Source: an uncultured Clostridia bacterium
Lineage (GTDB): Bacteria; Bacillota; Clostridia; Oscillospirales; Acutalibacteraceae
Reading direction: 5' to 3'
Length of the DNA stretch: 35,923 bases
NCBI GenBank assembly: GCA_945948515.1
Contig: CAMFBH010000020.1
Location: 1 to 35,923, forward strand
Shown: positions 1 through 8,748 of the stretch, piece by piece
Position numbering within the stretch: position 1 is the first letter of the stretch
Layout of the letters: each line of letters starts with the position of its first letter
Notes under the pieces: model-generated
Told to the model about the DNA's origin: nothing
Databases searched by the model: none
What the model saw: only the letters and a program-made list of their open reading frames with translations
Position numbers and translations under genes: made by a program

Positions 1-23
1 AAATAGGTCTATGCCGACATCTC

Positions 24-57
24 GACCTCATACTTCTTGTATGAGGTCTGTTTTTTT
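24..57 (+). terminator. Intrinsic terminator of an upstream gene
   Basis: A perfect 10-bp stem (GACCTCATAC, 24-33, with GTATGAGGTC, 39-48) closes a five-base loop and is followed by seven T at 51-57. It points right, so it should end a plus-strand transcript whose gene lies left of the window. Confidence 0.85.
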
Positions 58-66
58 GCATAAATA

Positions 67-89
67 TAAGCCGTCTTTATGACGGCTTA
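67..89 (-). terminator. Hairpin behind the alpha/beta hydrolase gene
   Basis: A perfect 9-bp stem (TAAGCCGTC, 67-75, with GACGGCTTA, 81-89) with a five-base loop lies 25 bases beyond the stop of the minus-strand hydrolase. The tract after it on the minus strand (TATTTATG) is only moderately T-rich, so it is a plausible but weak intrinsic terminator. Confidence 0.5.
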
Positions 90-114
90 AAATATTTTCT
101 GAGTAAAAAACTAA

Positions 115-1137
115 TTATTTCTCCAAACTTTTATTTAAAAACTCTACTGACTGCTTCATAATATCCTCGTCCTCCTCTGTAATGAGCGAATAGTCAATTG
201 AGGAGTAGAACGCCTTGATTTCATCTGTTTTTTTCTCTTTTTGAAGCTTTGCAATTTCTCCGAATACAGAGCAGAGATAACTGTCCGCACGCAAGCTTAA
301 ATACGGATTATGATGCTTTCTTTTGCATATTACAAAATTTGAGTTTTTATTTTTTGACATTTCTTCTTTGCTAGCAGGGCTGTTGGAAAGAAGAACAGAT
401 GCATCCTCATCACCGTGAAAAATCAATGTAGGAACGCTGTTTGATGAAATTGACTTGCTTGATTTCAAATTTGCATATTTACCGAATTTTATATAACTTA
501 CTGCGCTGAAGAATGGATTGAGAATTTTAAAGCTTATTCCTGCCATTTGCTTAGATTGATCGTTGATTAATGTGTTACAGCTATCAAACGGAGCATACGC
601 GATAATTGCCTTAAGATTTTTTGGTGTGTAAACAGAGGATAGATTGCATACTGTGTAAGCACCCCATGAGTGTCCCACAAGGAAAAGAGGCTCGTTGCAA
701 AGCTTTTTATCACTTTCTATGTATTTTACAGCGTGTTCTAAATCAATTATTGAGCGTGGGAAGCCGAAGAGCCTTTTACCGTCGGATTCACAGGTTCCGG
801 TGTTATCATACGCGAAAACTTGAAAACCCTTTTGTGCAAAATAGTTTATTTCAGTTGTATAGCTTAGATGACCTCCGCCCATTCCGTGGCAGAAGACAAT
901 TATGCCTTTAAAATCATCTGAGCCGCTTTTTTTATAAATGTTTCCGCGAAGCGTTATTCCGCCTTTTGTTTGAAATGATACCGGCTCGGCACTTAGGTTT
1001 TCGAAATCGCTTGCCGTGAAGTATTTTAAATTCTCGTTTCCCTCGCATCTTTTTGAAAATCCTGCAAAGTTCATTATTAAATCCGCAAGCAGTAAAAGAA
1101 GAATGCAGAGAATTAAAATAATCAAAATATAAATCAT
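115..1137 (-). CDS. Membrane-anchored alpha/beta hydrolase (serine hydrolase, S33/lysophospholipase-like)
   Basis: The product has 340 residues. Residues 2-22 form one hydrophobic N-terminal membrane segment, so the enzyme is probably tethered to the membrane. The alpha/beta-hydrolase core follows: an oxyanion-hole motif HGMGGG (84-89), the nucleophile elbow GHSWG with Ser157, a late acidic residue in FHGDED and a His in KRKHHNP, giving a complete Ser-Asp-His set. The ATG at 1137 is preferred over the one at 1167 because AGAGGTGG sits just before it. The fold supports ester, amide or lipid hydrolysis, but the substrate cannot be read from sequence. It is divergent from the glycerophosphodiesterase gene, which makes a lipid-related role conceivable. 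No damage is visible. Confidence 0.85.
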   Translation of the reverse strand: MIYILIILILCILLLLLADLIMNFAGFSKRCEGNENLKYFTASDFENLSAEPVSFQTKGGITLRGNIYKKSGSDDFKGIIVFCHGMGGGHLSYTTEINYFAQKGFQVFAYDNTGTCESDGKRLFGFPRSIIDLEHAVKYIESDKKLCNEPLFLVGHSWGAYTVCNLSSVYTPKNLKAIIAYAPFDSCNTLINDQSKQMAGISFKILNPFFSAVSYIKFGKYANLKSSKSISSNSVPTLIFHGDEDASVLLSNSPASKEEMSKNKNSNFVICKRKHHNPYLSLRADSYLCSVFGEIAKLQKEKKTDEIKAFYSSIDYSLITEEDEDIMKQSVEFLNKSLEK

Positions 1138-1267
1138 TTTTACCACCTCTTGACAATATAATATCATAACTCAGAAAAAATCGAAATACCGAAAAACAAT
1201 TCTTGATTTAATTAGAGACAGAATTTATCAATTCGGTCTATTAATGGCTTGGTGTGCTTGAAAAGTA

Positions 1268-1296
1268 TTGTAAAAAAATTCAAATAATGATAAAAT
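1268..1296 (+). promoter_or_regulatory. Possible promoter of the GDPD-nudC pair
   Basis: TTGTAA (1268-1273), a 17-base spacer and TAAAAT (1291-1296) lie 24 bases before the ATG at 1320. Each box departs from consensus and the region is AT-rich, so this is only a fair candidate. Confidence 0.4.
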
Positions 1297-1319
1297 ATGC
1301 CAGAAGAGAGGTAATAAAT

Positions 1320-2297
1320 ATGAATAAGAGAACAAAGATTTTTTTATCAGTATTGGCATTTTTTGTGGCAGCTTGTGTTATTGTTCAACTTGCAATTTAC
1401 ACCCACAAATCGGTTCCGGCATCAGTTATTGAGTATAAAACAGATAACCCGTATATAACCGAAGTAACAATGGTTTCGGCGCATCGCAGCGGTGGGGGAA
1501 TTATGCCTGAGGAAACAATGATGGCATTTGAAAACTGTGTTAACAGCGAGAGCTTTAATACCGATATTTTTGAGTTTGATTTGCATATTACAAAAGACAA
1601 TGTACTTGTTCTTCTTCACGATGACACGCTTGACAGAACGAGTGATGCCTGTGAGGTTTTCGGTGAGAAGAAAATCCGACCCGAAAACAAAACCTATGAA
1701 GAGCTGTTAAAGCTAAATATGGGTGCAAAATTTGAAGACGAAAACGGAAATATGCCTTATTCCGATTTAAGCGGCGATGAAGTTCCCGATGAATTAAGAA
1801 TAACAAGAGTGGAGCAGGTGCTTGATTATCTTGAGTCTAGCGGAGATTTTCATTATATTATTGAAATTAAAAACGGCGGAGATTTGGGAATAAAAGCACT
1901 CGATATTCTTTATGAAATACTTGAAGAAAAGAATTTGACTGACAAAGTTATTTTCGGAACATTCAAGGCTGAAGTCAGCGAATATGTTGACAGAAATCAT
2001 CCTGATTTAAAAAGAAGCGCAACTATTGAAGAAGTTCTGGAATTCTATTTTAAATCGTTGTTTGGAGCAGAGAATTATAATCCTAAGTATGTTGCCCTCC
2101 AGATACCGTATAAGCTTGCAGGCTTCAATCTCGGAACTGCTAAGGCAATAAACTATGCTCACTCGCATAATGTTGCGGTTCAGTATTGGACAATAAATGA
2201 AGAGGAAGATATTGATTATCTTGAATCCTTGGGTGCAGACTGTATAATCAGTGATTATCCCGATAAAACATATGAAATTATTCATGAGAGTAAATAG
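1320..2297 (+). CDS. Membrane-anchored glycerophosphodiester phosphodiesterase
   Basis: The product has 325 residues. A hydrophobic segment at about 7-27 suggests a membrane-anchored, outward-facing enzyme. The GDPD domain follows with its hallmarks: His55-Arg56 in SAHRSGGG, the PEET segment (63-66), metal-ligand acidic residues Glu85 and Asp87 in FEFDLH, and His100 in LLHDDTLDRT; the YIIEIK segment is the usual later Glu/Lys site. The family hydrolyses deacylated phospholipids to glycerol-3-phosphate and an alcohol. The ATG at 1320 is chosen over the frame opening at 1254 because AGAGAGG precedes it and it starts directly before the membrane segment. The nudC-like gene follows after 22 bases, so the two are probably co-transcribed. 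Exact substrate and sidedness are inferred. Confidence 0.92.
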   Translation: MNKRTKIFLSVLAFFVAACVIVQLAIYTHKSVPASVIEYKTDNPYITEVTMVSAHRSGGGIMPEETMMAFENCVNSESFNTDIFEFDLHITKDNVLVLLHDDTLDRTSDACEVFGEKKIRPENKTYEELLKLNMGAKFEDENGNMPYSDLSGDEVPDELRITRVEQVLDYLESSGDFHYIIEIKNGGDLGIKALDILYEILEEKNLTDKVIFGTFKAEVSEYVDRNHPDLKRSATIEEVLEFYFKSLFGAENYNPKYVALQIPYKLAGFNLGTAKAINYAHSHNVAVQYWTINEEEDIDYLESLGADCIISDYPDKTYEIIHESK

Positions 2298-2319
2298 AGA
2301 TTAATTAAGAGGTTTTATT

Positions 2320-3141
2320 TTGATTCAGGATATTGAAAAAAGCAAATTAAATAACGAATATCAAAATGCAGATCCAACAGAAAACAGCGTTGCTCTTTGT
2401 TATAAAGACGGGAAAATACTGTGTAGTATTATAAATGGAGTTGTTTCTTTTCCGAATTGTTCAAGCGCTGATTTAAAAGAATATGTTTATCTGTTTTCCG
2501 TTGATGAAAATTCGTTTTTTCTGTGTTCCGTTGAGCCGTTCTCGGATTTTGAGTTTCATAATATAAGGGAACTCAGAGAGTGTAAAAACAAAAAAGAGAT
2601 TTATGCAGGAGTTACGGGCTATCATCTATTTTGCTGGTATTCAAAAAACAAGTTTTGTCCTGCCTGCGGTAGCAAAGCTTTTCATTCAAAAAACGAAAGA
2701 GCGCTTGTGTGCAGCTGCGGAAATGTTATTTATCCGAGAATTGATATAGCTGTGATAGTGGGAGTAATAAACAAGGGCAAAATCCTGTTAACTCGCTATT
2801 CAAAGGCTCACAGTGCTTACAGAAAGCCGGCTCTTGTTGCCGGCTTTGCCGAAATCGGAGAAACAATAGAGCAGACCGTTGAGCGCGAGGTTTTTGAGGA
2901 AACTTCTTTAAAGGTAAAAAACATAACCTATTGTAAAAGTCAGCCATGGGGATTTACAGGAGGAATGCTCTTCGGATTTTTTTGCGAGGTTGACGGCAGT
3001 GCGGATGTTAAAATAGATGAAAATGAGCTGAGTGAAGCATTTTGGGCATCTCCTGATGAGATTGATTTTGATGACAACGGAGTGTCGCTGACCGAATATA
3101 TGATAGGATTATTTAAGAGTAACAAAGGGGCTGTTATATAA
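2320..3141 (+). CDS. nudC: NudC-like Nudix hydrolase (NAD+ diphosphatase family)
   Basis: The product has 273 residues, normal for NudC. It has the family order: an N-terminal domain, a zinc ribbon (CPAC then CSCG), a Nudix box running from GFAEIGE to REVFEE, and the NudC-specific SQPW signature just after it. Known members cleave NAD(H) to NMN and AMP and can remove NAD caps from RNA. The start is TTG at 2320 with AAGAGG seven bases upstream (2307-2312). The second zinc knuckle is C-x-C rather than the usual C-x2-C, and the Nudix box ends EETS rather than with the usual glycine. It follows the GDPD gene and ends in a terminator that overlaps its stop codon. Confidence 0.88.
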   Translation: MIQDIEKSKLNNEYQNADPTENSVALCYKDGKILCSIINGVVSFPNCSSADLKEYVYLFSVDENSFFLCSVEPFSDFEFHNIRELRECKNKKEIYAGVTGYHLFCWYSKNKFCPACGSKAFHSKNERALVCSCGNVIYPRIDIAVIVGVINKGKILLTRYSKAHSAYRKPALVAGFAEIGETIEQTVEREVFEETSLKVKNITYCKSQPWGFTGGMLFGFFCEVDGSADVKIDENELSEAFWASPDEIDFDDNGVSLTEYMIGLFKSNKGAVI

Positions 3142-3155
3142 AACAGCTCCTTTTT
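3127..3155 (+). terminator. Intrinsic terminator of the GDPD-nudC pair
   Basis: GGGGCTGTT (3127-3135) pairs with AACAGCTCC (3142-3150) with one G-T wobble, followed by TTTTT at 3151-3155. The left arm lies inside the last codons of nudC and the stop codon is in the loop. It separates this pair from the large operon. Confidence 0.85.
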
Positions 3156-3219
3156 AATTACAATATTGTGACCGTAATTTGAATTTTGAATAAAATTTGT
3201 TCTATTTAACTATTTTTAC

Positions 3220-3264
3220 TTGCACTTTTTATATTTTGTGTTATTATAATTTATATCTTATAAT
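3220..3264 (+). promoter_or_regulatory. Promoter region of the 15-gene operon
   Basis: This very AT-rich stretch offers several registers: TTGCAC (3220-3225) with TATTAT at 3242-3247 (16-base spacer), or TTGTGT (3236-3241) with TATAAT at 3259-3264 (17-base spacer). The block TGTTATTATA resembles the -10 blocks of the symporter and hppA genes. The region lies between a terminator and the first gene of the operon, so a promoter is expected here, but the exact start is uncertain. Confidence 0.55.
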
Positions 3265-3335
3265 TTAATATATAAGAAGTACCTGTGATTTTATTTAAAC
3301 GAATGTAAAATTATTGCACTGTTTCGGAGTTGTGT

Positions 3336-4127
3336 ATGGAAAAAATCACGAGCAAAACCAATAGCTTAATAAAAGAAACAAAAAAGCTTTTCACCTCAAG
3401 TAAAGAACGCGCAGAAAAAGAAATGTTCGTTCTGGAGGGTGCAAGGCTTTGTTTTGATGCCGTTAACTCCGATTGTGAAATAAAAACAGTTTTAATAACC
3501 GAAAGCTGCTTTGAAAAGAATGAAAGATTTGCAAAGGTATTGATTAATAAAGCAGAAAGCAGTTATATTATAACCGAGGAAATTTCATCAAAGATTTCTC
3601 AAACACAAACCTCACAGGGAATTTTTGCATTGTGCAAAATGAAAAGCAATCAAAGTGATATTGATTACGAAAAAAAGTATATCGCCCTTGATTGTGTTCG
3701 CGACCCATCAAATCTCGGCGCAGTTTCACGAAGCGCCGAAGCACTCGGGATTTCGGGAATAATTGTTTATAATTGCTGCGATATTTATAATCCGAAGGCA
3801 TTACGAGCTTCAATGGGAAGCTTGCTTCGAATACCTGTTGTTAAAAGTGAAAATCTTTGCGAAACAATCGAAAAGCTAAAAAAGAACAGCATGAAGGTTT
3901 ATGCAACAGTTCCCGATTCCTATGCAAAGGATATAAGAAGCATTGATTTTTCAGGCGGTTCGGTTTGCGTTATCGGTAATGAGGCAAACGGAATTTCCTC
4001 AGAGGTTAAGGCTTCGTGTGATTTATCCATAACAATAAAAATGCTCGGCCTTGCGGAAAGTCTTAATGCGGGAGTTGCCGCTTCAATCACTATGTGGGAA
4101 ATGCTGCGGGGTGAAAAGAGTGAATAA
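3336..4127 (+). CDS. TrmH/SpoU-family RNA 2'-O-methyltransferase
   Basis: The product has 263 residues. The N-terminal part looks like the substrate-binding domain (LEGARLCFDA early on). The C-terminal SPOUT domain has all three SpoU motifs: DPSNLGAVSRSAEALG, the GNEANGIS loop and LNAGVAASITMWEM. Such enzymes methylate a ribose 2'-OH in rRNA or tRNA using S-adenosylmethionine through a knotted fold. Length and layout fit the RlmB/TsnR/YsgA group, but the target nucleotide is not readable. ATG 3336 is taken because GGAG ends six bases before it; a TTG at 3330 is too close to that site. It is the first gene of the operon and overlaps dprA by eight bases. Confidence 0.88.
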   Translation: MEKITSKTNSLIKETKKLFTSSKERAEKEMFVLEGARLCFDAVNSDCEIKTVLITESCFEKNERFAKVLINKAESSYIITEEISSKISQTQTSQGIFALCKMKSNQSDIDYEKKYIALDCVRDPSNLGAVSRSAEALGISGIIVYNCCDIYNPKALRASMGSLLRIPVVKSENLCETIEKLKKNSMKVYATVPDSYAKDIRSIDFSGGSVCVIGNEANGISSEVKASCDLSITIKMLGLAESLNAGVAASITMWEMLRGEKSE

Positions 4128-5325
4128 CGATGTTTATTGGCTTTGGCTTCAAGGTGTTCTCGGTGAGGGAGCAATGTTTAAGGAGCTCATTGAAGAGTTC
4201 GGATCGGTTGTAAATGTTTACAATGCAAATCTTATAGAACTCAGAATGAGTCCGAATCTAACCCCTAAGCAGATTAACAGGATTTCGCAGTCGAAGTTAA
4301 ATGATTTTGAGCATATTATTTATGACTGCAACCGTAATAATTGGAAAATAATAAGCTATGATAATGAAAGCTATCCGCAAAGATTAAAGAATATTCCTAA
4401 TCCGCCGGCAGTGCTTTTTGTCAGCGGTGAGCTTGTTGATATTGATAACTCCGTTGTTATCGGAATGGTTGGCACAAGAAAAGCTTCAGAGTATGCCTTG
4501 AGAGTTGCACATCTAATGAGTAAGGGCATTTCTCAGGCGGGTGCGGTTGTCGTGAGCGGAGGAGCAATAGGCGTTGATTCCGCCTCGCACAGAGGAGCGC
4601 TGATGTGCGGTGCAAAAACAATTGCCGTTCTCGGATGCGGATTCGGAGTAAATTATCTCAATGAGAATAAAAGCTTAAGAGACAGTATTTGCAGAAACGG
4701 CGCGCTTGTAACAGAGTATCCTCCGTTTACTAAAGCAAGTAAATACACATTTCCATTGAGAAACAGAATAATAAGCGGCTTGTCTCTCGGAGTAACGGTT
4801 ATTGAAGCAGGTGAAAAAAGCGGAAGTCTTATTACCGCAAATTATGCTTTGGAGCAGGGTCGTGATGTTTATGCAGTTCCGGGCTCGCTTATCAGCCGAG
4901 AATTCAGAGGAACAAATAAGCTCCTTGCAGACGGTGCAAGGCTTGTAACCGAGCCTGTACATATTCTTGAGAATTATTCCGAAGAATACAAAATTGATTT
5001 ATCCAAGGTTAAAACCTTTGAGGAGTTAATGAACTCCGAACGAGACAAAAGTGCAAATTTACCCGATAACACAAATAAAAAAGATGATTTTGTGAATATA
5101 GACAAGGGCAGGGAAAAACAGCTTGAACGCTCAAAATTCGAGGCTTCTCTATGCGGTGATGTAAAAACTGTTTATGAAGCGATAAGCTTTGAATTTGAGC
5201 ATATAGATGAAATAGCGTCAAAATGTGAATTAACGGGAAGCGCGGTAATGGCTGCAATAACCCAGCTTGAAATTATGGGAATTGCAGAAAGCGCCTCCGG
5301 AAAAAGATACAGAATAAAGCAGTAG
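4120..5325 (+). CDS. dprA: DNA-processing protein DprA (RecA loader)
   Basis: The product has about 401 residues. An N-terminal helical region is followed by the Rossmann-like DprA core, with GMVGTRKAS, SGGAIGVDSASHRGAL, AVLGCG, the PLRNRIISGLS segment and EAGEKSGSL. A linker of roughly 50 polar residues joins it to a C-terminal winged-helix-like domain ending YRIKQ. DprA binds incoming single-stranded DNA and loads RecA. Two in-frame GTG codons fit the start; 4120 is preferred because GGGGTG lies six bases before it, and 4111 is the alternative. It overlaps the methylase gene by eight bases and precedes topA by 24, the same dprA-topA-trmFO order as in Bacillus. Presence of dprA alone does not prove natural competence. 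Confidence 0.95.
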   Translation: MNNDVYWLWLQGVLGEGAMFKELIEEFGSVVNVYNANLIELRMSPNLTPKQINRISQSKLNDFEHIIYDCNRNNWKIISYDNESYPQRLKNIPNPPAVLFVSGELVDIDNSVVIGMVGTRKASEYALRVAHLMSKGISQAGAVVVSGGAIGVDSASHRGALMCGAKTIAVLGCGFGVNYLNENKSLRDSICRNGALVTEYPPFTKASKYTFPLRNRIISGLSLGVTVIEAGEKSGSLITANYALEQGRDVYAVPGSLISREFRGTNKLLADGARLVTEPVHILENYSEEYKIDLSKVKTFEELMNSERDKSANLPDNTNKKDDFVNIDKGREKQLERSKFEASLCGDVKTVYEAISFEFEHIDEIASKCELTGSAVMAAITQLEIMGIAESASGKRYRIKQ

Positions 5326-5349
5326 CGTTTATTCGAAAGGAAGAAGACA

Positions 5350-7446
5350 ATGTCAAAATTAGTTATAGTTGAGTCTCCCGCAAAGGCAAAAAACATTAAA
5401 GGATATCTCGGAAGAGGCTATGAGGTAATAGCTTCAATGGGTCATGTTCGTGATTTGCCGGCTGCAAGACTCAGTGTTGATATAGAGCATGATTTTACTC
5501 CGAAATACGCAGTTATTAAAGGCAAGGAAAAATTTGTAAACGAGCTTAAGGAAAAAGCAGATAATGCAGATTTTGTTTTCCTAGCAACCGACCCAGACCG
5601 TGAGGGAGAGGCAATTTCATGGCACCTTGCAACGCTTCTCGGTTTGCCGCTTGATTGCGAAAACAGAATAACATTTAATGAGATAACAAAATTCGGTGTT
5701 CAAAACGGTATGGCAAATCCGAGAAAAATTGATCTTGACCTTGTTGATGCTCAGCAGGCAAGAAGAATTCTCGACCGCCTTATCGGATACAAGCTTTCTC
5801 CCTTTATCAGCCAAAAAATCAGAAGAGGCTTGAGCGCAGGCAGAGTTCAGAGCGTTGCGCTTCGCCTTGTTGTTGACCGTGAGAATGAAATTCGCGCGTT
5901 TAAGCCCGAGGAGTATTGGAGCATAGATGCAAAATTCACCAATCCTCCCGAAAGGAAAACCTTTGCCGCAGCATTCTACGGAGATGAAAACGGAAAAATC
6001 AAGGTAACAAGCAAGGAGCAGTCGGATAAAATTCTTTCTGAGCTTGACGGAGCTCAATTTGTTGTTTCCTCTGTAAAAAAAGGAACAAGGAAAAAGAGTC
6101 CCGCACCGCCGTTTATAACTTCAACTCTTCAGCAGGAGGCTTCAAGAAGGCTCAGCTTCCAGGCTAAAAGAACAATGAAAGCCGCACAGGAGCTGTATGA
6201 AGGTCTTGATGTTGAAGGACTCGGCTCAGTAGGTTTAATCACTTATATGAGAACCGACTCACTCAGAATTTCCGAAGAGGCAAGAAATGCCGGAAACGAG
6301 TATATACTTAAAACCTACGGAAGTAAGTATCTTCCCAAAAAGCCCCGTTTCTTCAAATCAAAAAGCAATATTCAGGACGGTCATGAGGCAATCAGACCCA
6401 CAATGCCGAATGTTACTCCCGAAATGATAAAATCCTCAGTAACAAACGATCAGTATAAAATTTACAAAATCGTTTGGGAACGCTTCATAGCTTCGCTTAT
6501 GGAAAATTGCCAGCACGAAACAATGAAGGTTGAAATTAAAGCGGGAAATTATTTATTTAACGCAACGGGCTATACCGTGAAATTTGACGGCTTTACTGCG
6601 CTCTATGAAGAGGGCAAGGACGAGGAGAGCGATGAGCAGGGCGGTGCACTTCCCGCAATGAAAGAGGGAGATGTGCTTAAGCTCAGAAGTATTCTCGGTA
6701 ATCAGCATTTCACACAGCCTCCCGCAAGATACACCGAAGCATCGCTTACCAAGGCGCTTGAAGAAAACGGAGTGGGAAGACCTTCAACATATGTAACAAT
6801 AACTTCAACTATTGTTGCTAGAGAATATGTAGTTCGCGACGGAAAGCAGTTTGTTCCCACCGAGCTCGGTGAGGCAGTAACAAACCTTCTTGAGGATAAG
6901 CTTCCCAATATTGTTAATGTTAAATACACAAGCAAAATGGAGAGCGATCTTGATAAGATTGATTCGGGCGAGAAAAATTATATTGATATGATTCGCCTTT
7001 ATTATGATGATTTTGAAAAGCCGCTTGAAAAAGCTAAGCAGGATATGCAGGGCGTAAAAATCAAGCTTAAAGAAGAAGAAACCGATGTAGTTTGTGAAAA
7101 ATGCGGCAGAAACATGGTTGTAAAGGTTGGAAGATTCGGAAAGTTCCTTGCCTGCCCCGGATATCCGGAATGTAAAAATACTAAACCGCTTGTTTTCAAA
7201 ACAAGTGCAAAATGTCCTCGTTGCGGCGGAGATGTTATCGAAAAGAAAACGAAAAAAGGAACTTCTTTCTACGGGTGTTCAAACTATCCCAAGTGCAATT
7301 TTATGACTTGGGATGTTCCAACCGACGAGCTTTGTCCGGATTGCGGAAAATCACTTTTTAAACGCAGAGGCGGAATGCTTGTTTGCCTGAATGAAGGCTG
7401 TAATTTTACAAAGAAGGCAGAAAGAAAAACCAAAAAGGAAGAATAA
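5350..7446 (+). CDS. topA: DNA topoisomerase I (type IA)
   Basis: The product has 698 residues, full length for the family. The N-terminal Toprim domain carries Glu9 and the DPDREGE acidic triad (81-87). The catalytic tyrosine is Tyr299 in GLITYMRTDS. Gate-domain motifs such as RRGLSAGRVQSVALRL are intact, and three C-terminal four-cysteine zinc modules follow (CEKC/CPGYPEC, CPRC/CSNYPKC, CPDC/CLNEGC). The enzyme relaxes negative supercoils through a 5'-phosphotyrosine intermediate. AAAGGAAG precedes the ATG. The trmFO start codon follows the stop directly, so the two genes should be translationally linked. Confidence 0.98.
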   Translation: MSKLVIVESPAKAKNIKGYLGRGYEVIASMGHVRDLPAARLSVDIEHDFTPKYAVIKGKEKFVNELKEKADNADFVFLATDPDREGEAISWHLATLLGLPLDCENRITFNEITKFGVQNGMANPRKIDLDLVDAQQARRILDRLIGYKLSPFISQKIRRGLSAGRVQSVALRLVVDRENEIRAFKPEEYWSIDAKFTNPPERKTFAAAFYGDENGKIKVTSKEQSDKILSELDGAQFVVSSVKKGTRKKSPAPPFITSTLQQEASRRLSFQAKRTMKAAQELYEGLDVEGLGSVGLITYMRTDSLRISEEARNAGNEYILKTYGSKYLPKKPRFFKSKSNIQDGHEAIRPTMPNVTPEMIKSSVTNDQYKIYKIVWERFIASLMENCQHETMKVEIKAGNYLFNATGYTVKFDGFTALYEEGKDEESDEQGGALPAMKEGDVLKLRSILGNQHFTQPPARYTEASLTKALEENGVGRPSTYVTITSTIVAREYVVRDGKQFVPTELGEAVTNLLEDKLPNIVNVKYTSKMESDLDKIDSGEKNYIDMIRLYYDDFEKPLEKAKQDMQGVKIKLKEEETDVVCEKCGRNMVVKVGRFGKFLACPGYPECKNTKPLVFKTSAKCPRCGGDVIEKKTKKGTSFYGCSNYPKCNFMTWDVPTDELCPDCGKSLFKRRGGMLVCLNEGCNFTKKAERKTKKEE

Positions 7447-8748
7447 ATGAAATTTACCGTTATAGGCGCAGGGCTTGCGGGAGTTGAAGCCGCATGGCAG
7501 ATAGCAAACAGGGGATATAAGGTTCGCCTTGTTGAAATGAAACCGCTTCATTTCAGTCCTGCCCATAAAAGTGAAATGTTTTGTGAGCTCGTTTGTTCAA
7601 ACAGCCTTAAAGCCGAAAGAATTGAGAGTGCGGCGGGGCTTCTTAAAGAAGAAATGAGCATGCTCTCATCGCTTACCGTTCCCTGTGCAAAAGCGGTTAG
7701 AGTTCCGGCAGGCGGAGCACTTGCCGTTGACAGAGAGCTCTTTTCATCGGAGATAACAAGAAGAATTAAAGAAAACAGTAATATCGAGGTAGTAAACGAG
7801 CTTGCACGGAAAATCGAGCCGTCGGATGATGAAATTGTAGTTGTTGCAACAGGCCCTCTTACATACGGGTCACTCAATGATGAAATTCAAAGACTGACGG
7901 GAAATTCTCTCTCATTTTACGATGCGGCATCACCCATTGTAACTGCCGATTCCGTTGATATGTCGGTTGCTTTCGGCGCTTCAAGATACGACAGAGGCGG
8001 AAGCGACGACTATATTAACTGTCCGTTTAATAAGGAACAGTATGAGAGCTTTATTGAAGAGCTTGTGAATGCCGAAGGTGCGGTGCTTCACGATTTTGAT
8101 GTTTATGAGGGCTGTATGCCCATTGAAAAGCTTGCAAAAAGAGGAAAGGACGCCGCGCGCTTTGGACCTATGAAGCCTGTCGGACTTGTTGACCCGAGAA
8201 CGGGGCACAGACCTTGGGCAGCCGTTCAGCTGAGAAAGGAAAACGCTAAGGGAACTCTGCTTAATCTTGTAGGCTTTCAAACAAACCTAAAGTTTCCGGA
8301 GCAGAAAAGAGTGTTTTCAATGATACCGGGTCTTGAAAATGCGCAGTTTGTCAGATACGGCGTAATGCATCGAAACTCGTTTATTAATTCGCCTCAGGTT
8401 TTGAACAGTGACTTCAGTCTCAGAAAAAACAAAAATATATTTTTTGCAGGTCAGATAACCGGTGTTGAGGGGTATATGGAGTCTGCCTCAAGCGGAATAC
8501 TTGCAGGAATTAATGCAGTAAGGCGCGCAAAGGGCGAGGAAAGCTTCGTTCCCGAAGATGTAACAATGATCGGTGCGCTTTGCAGATATATAAGTGATGA
8601 AACAGTTAAGAATTTTCAGCCGATGGGTGCAAATTTCGGAATTCTTCCTCCCATTGAGCCGAAAATAAGAGATAAAAGGGAGCGCTATGCAGCACTTGCA
8701 AAAAGGGCTGTTGAGTCGCTTTCATCATCAATCGGAGAATTAGAATGA
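7447..8748 (+). CDS. trmFO: tRNA m5U54 methyltransferase, folate/FAD-dependent (TrmFO)
   Basis: The product has 433 residues. It opens with the FAD-binding dinucleotide fold VIGAGLAGVEAAW, followed at once by EMKP and the FCELVCSNSLK segment typical of TrmFO, and later GYMESASSGILAGINA. TrmFO forms 5-methyluridine at tRNA position 54 with methylene-tetrahydrofolate as carbon source, unlike SAM-dependent TrmA. The ATG follows the topA stop codon with no gap, and its ribosome site lies within the lysine- and glutamate-rich end of topA. The gene ends in a four-base ATGA overlap with plsX. Confidence 0.97.
   Translation: MKFTVIGAGLAGVEAAWQIANRGYKVRLVEMKPLHFSPAHKSEMFCELVCSNSLKAERIESAAGLLKEEMSMLSSLTVPCAKAVRVPAGGALAVDRELFSSEITRRIKENSNIEVVNELARKIEPSDDEIVVVATGPLTYGSLNDEIQRLTGNSLSFYDAASPIVTADSVDMSVAFGASRYDRGGSDDYINCPFNKEQYESFIEELVNAEGAVLHDFDVYEGCMPIEKLAKRGKDAARFGPMKPVGLVDPRTGHRPWAAVQLRKENAKGTLLNLVGFQTNLKFPEQKRVFSMIPGLENAQFVRYGVMHRNSFINSPQVLNSDFSLRKNKNIFFAGQITGVEGYMESASSGILAGINAVRRAKGEESFVPEDVTMIGALCRYISDETVKNFQPMGANFGILPPIEPKIRDKRERYAALAKRAVESLSSSIGELE

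Noticed and set aside
5617..6057. 146-codon open frame antisense to topA
   Set aside because: It lies wholly within conserved topA coding sequence, has no convincing ribosome site and shows no recognisable domain.
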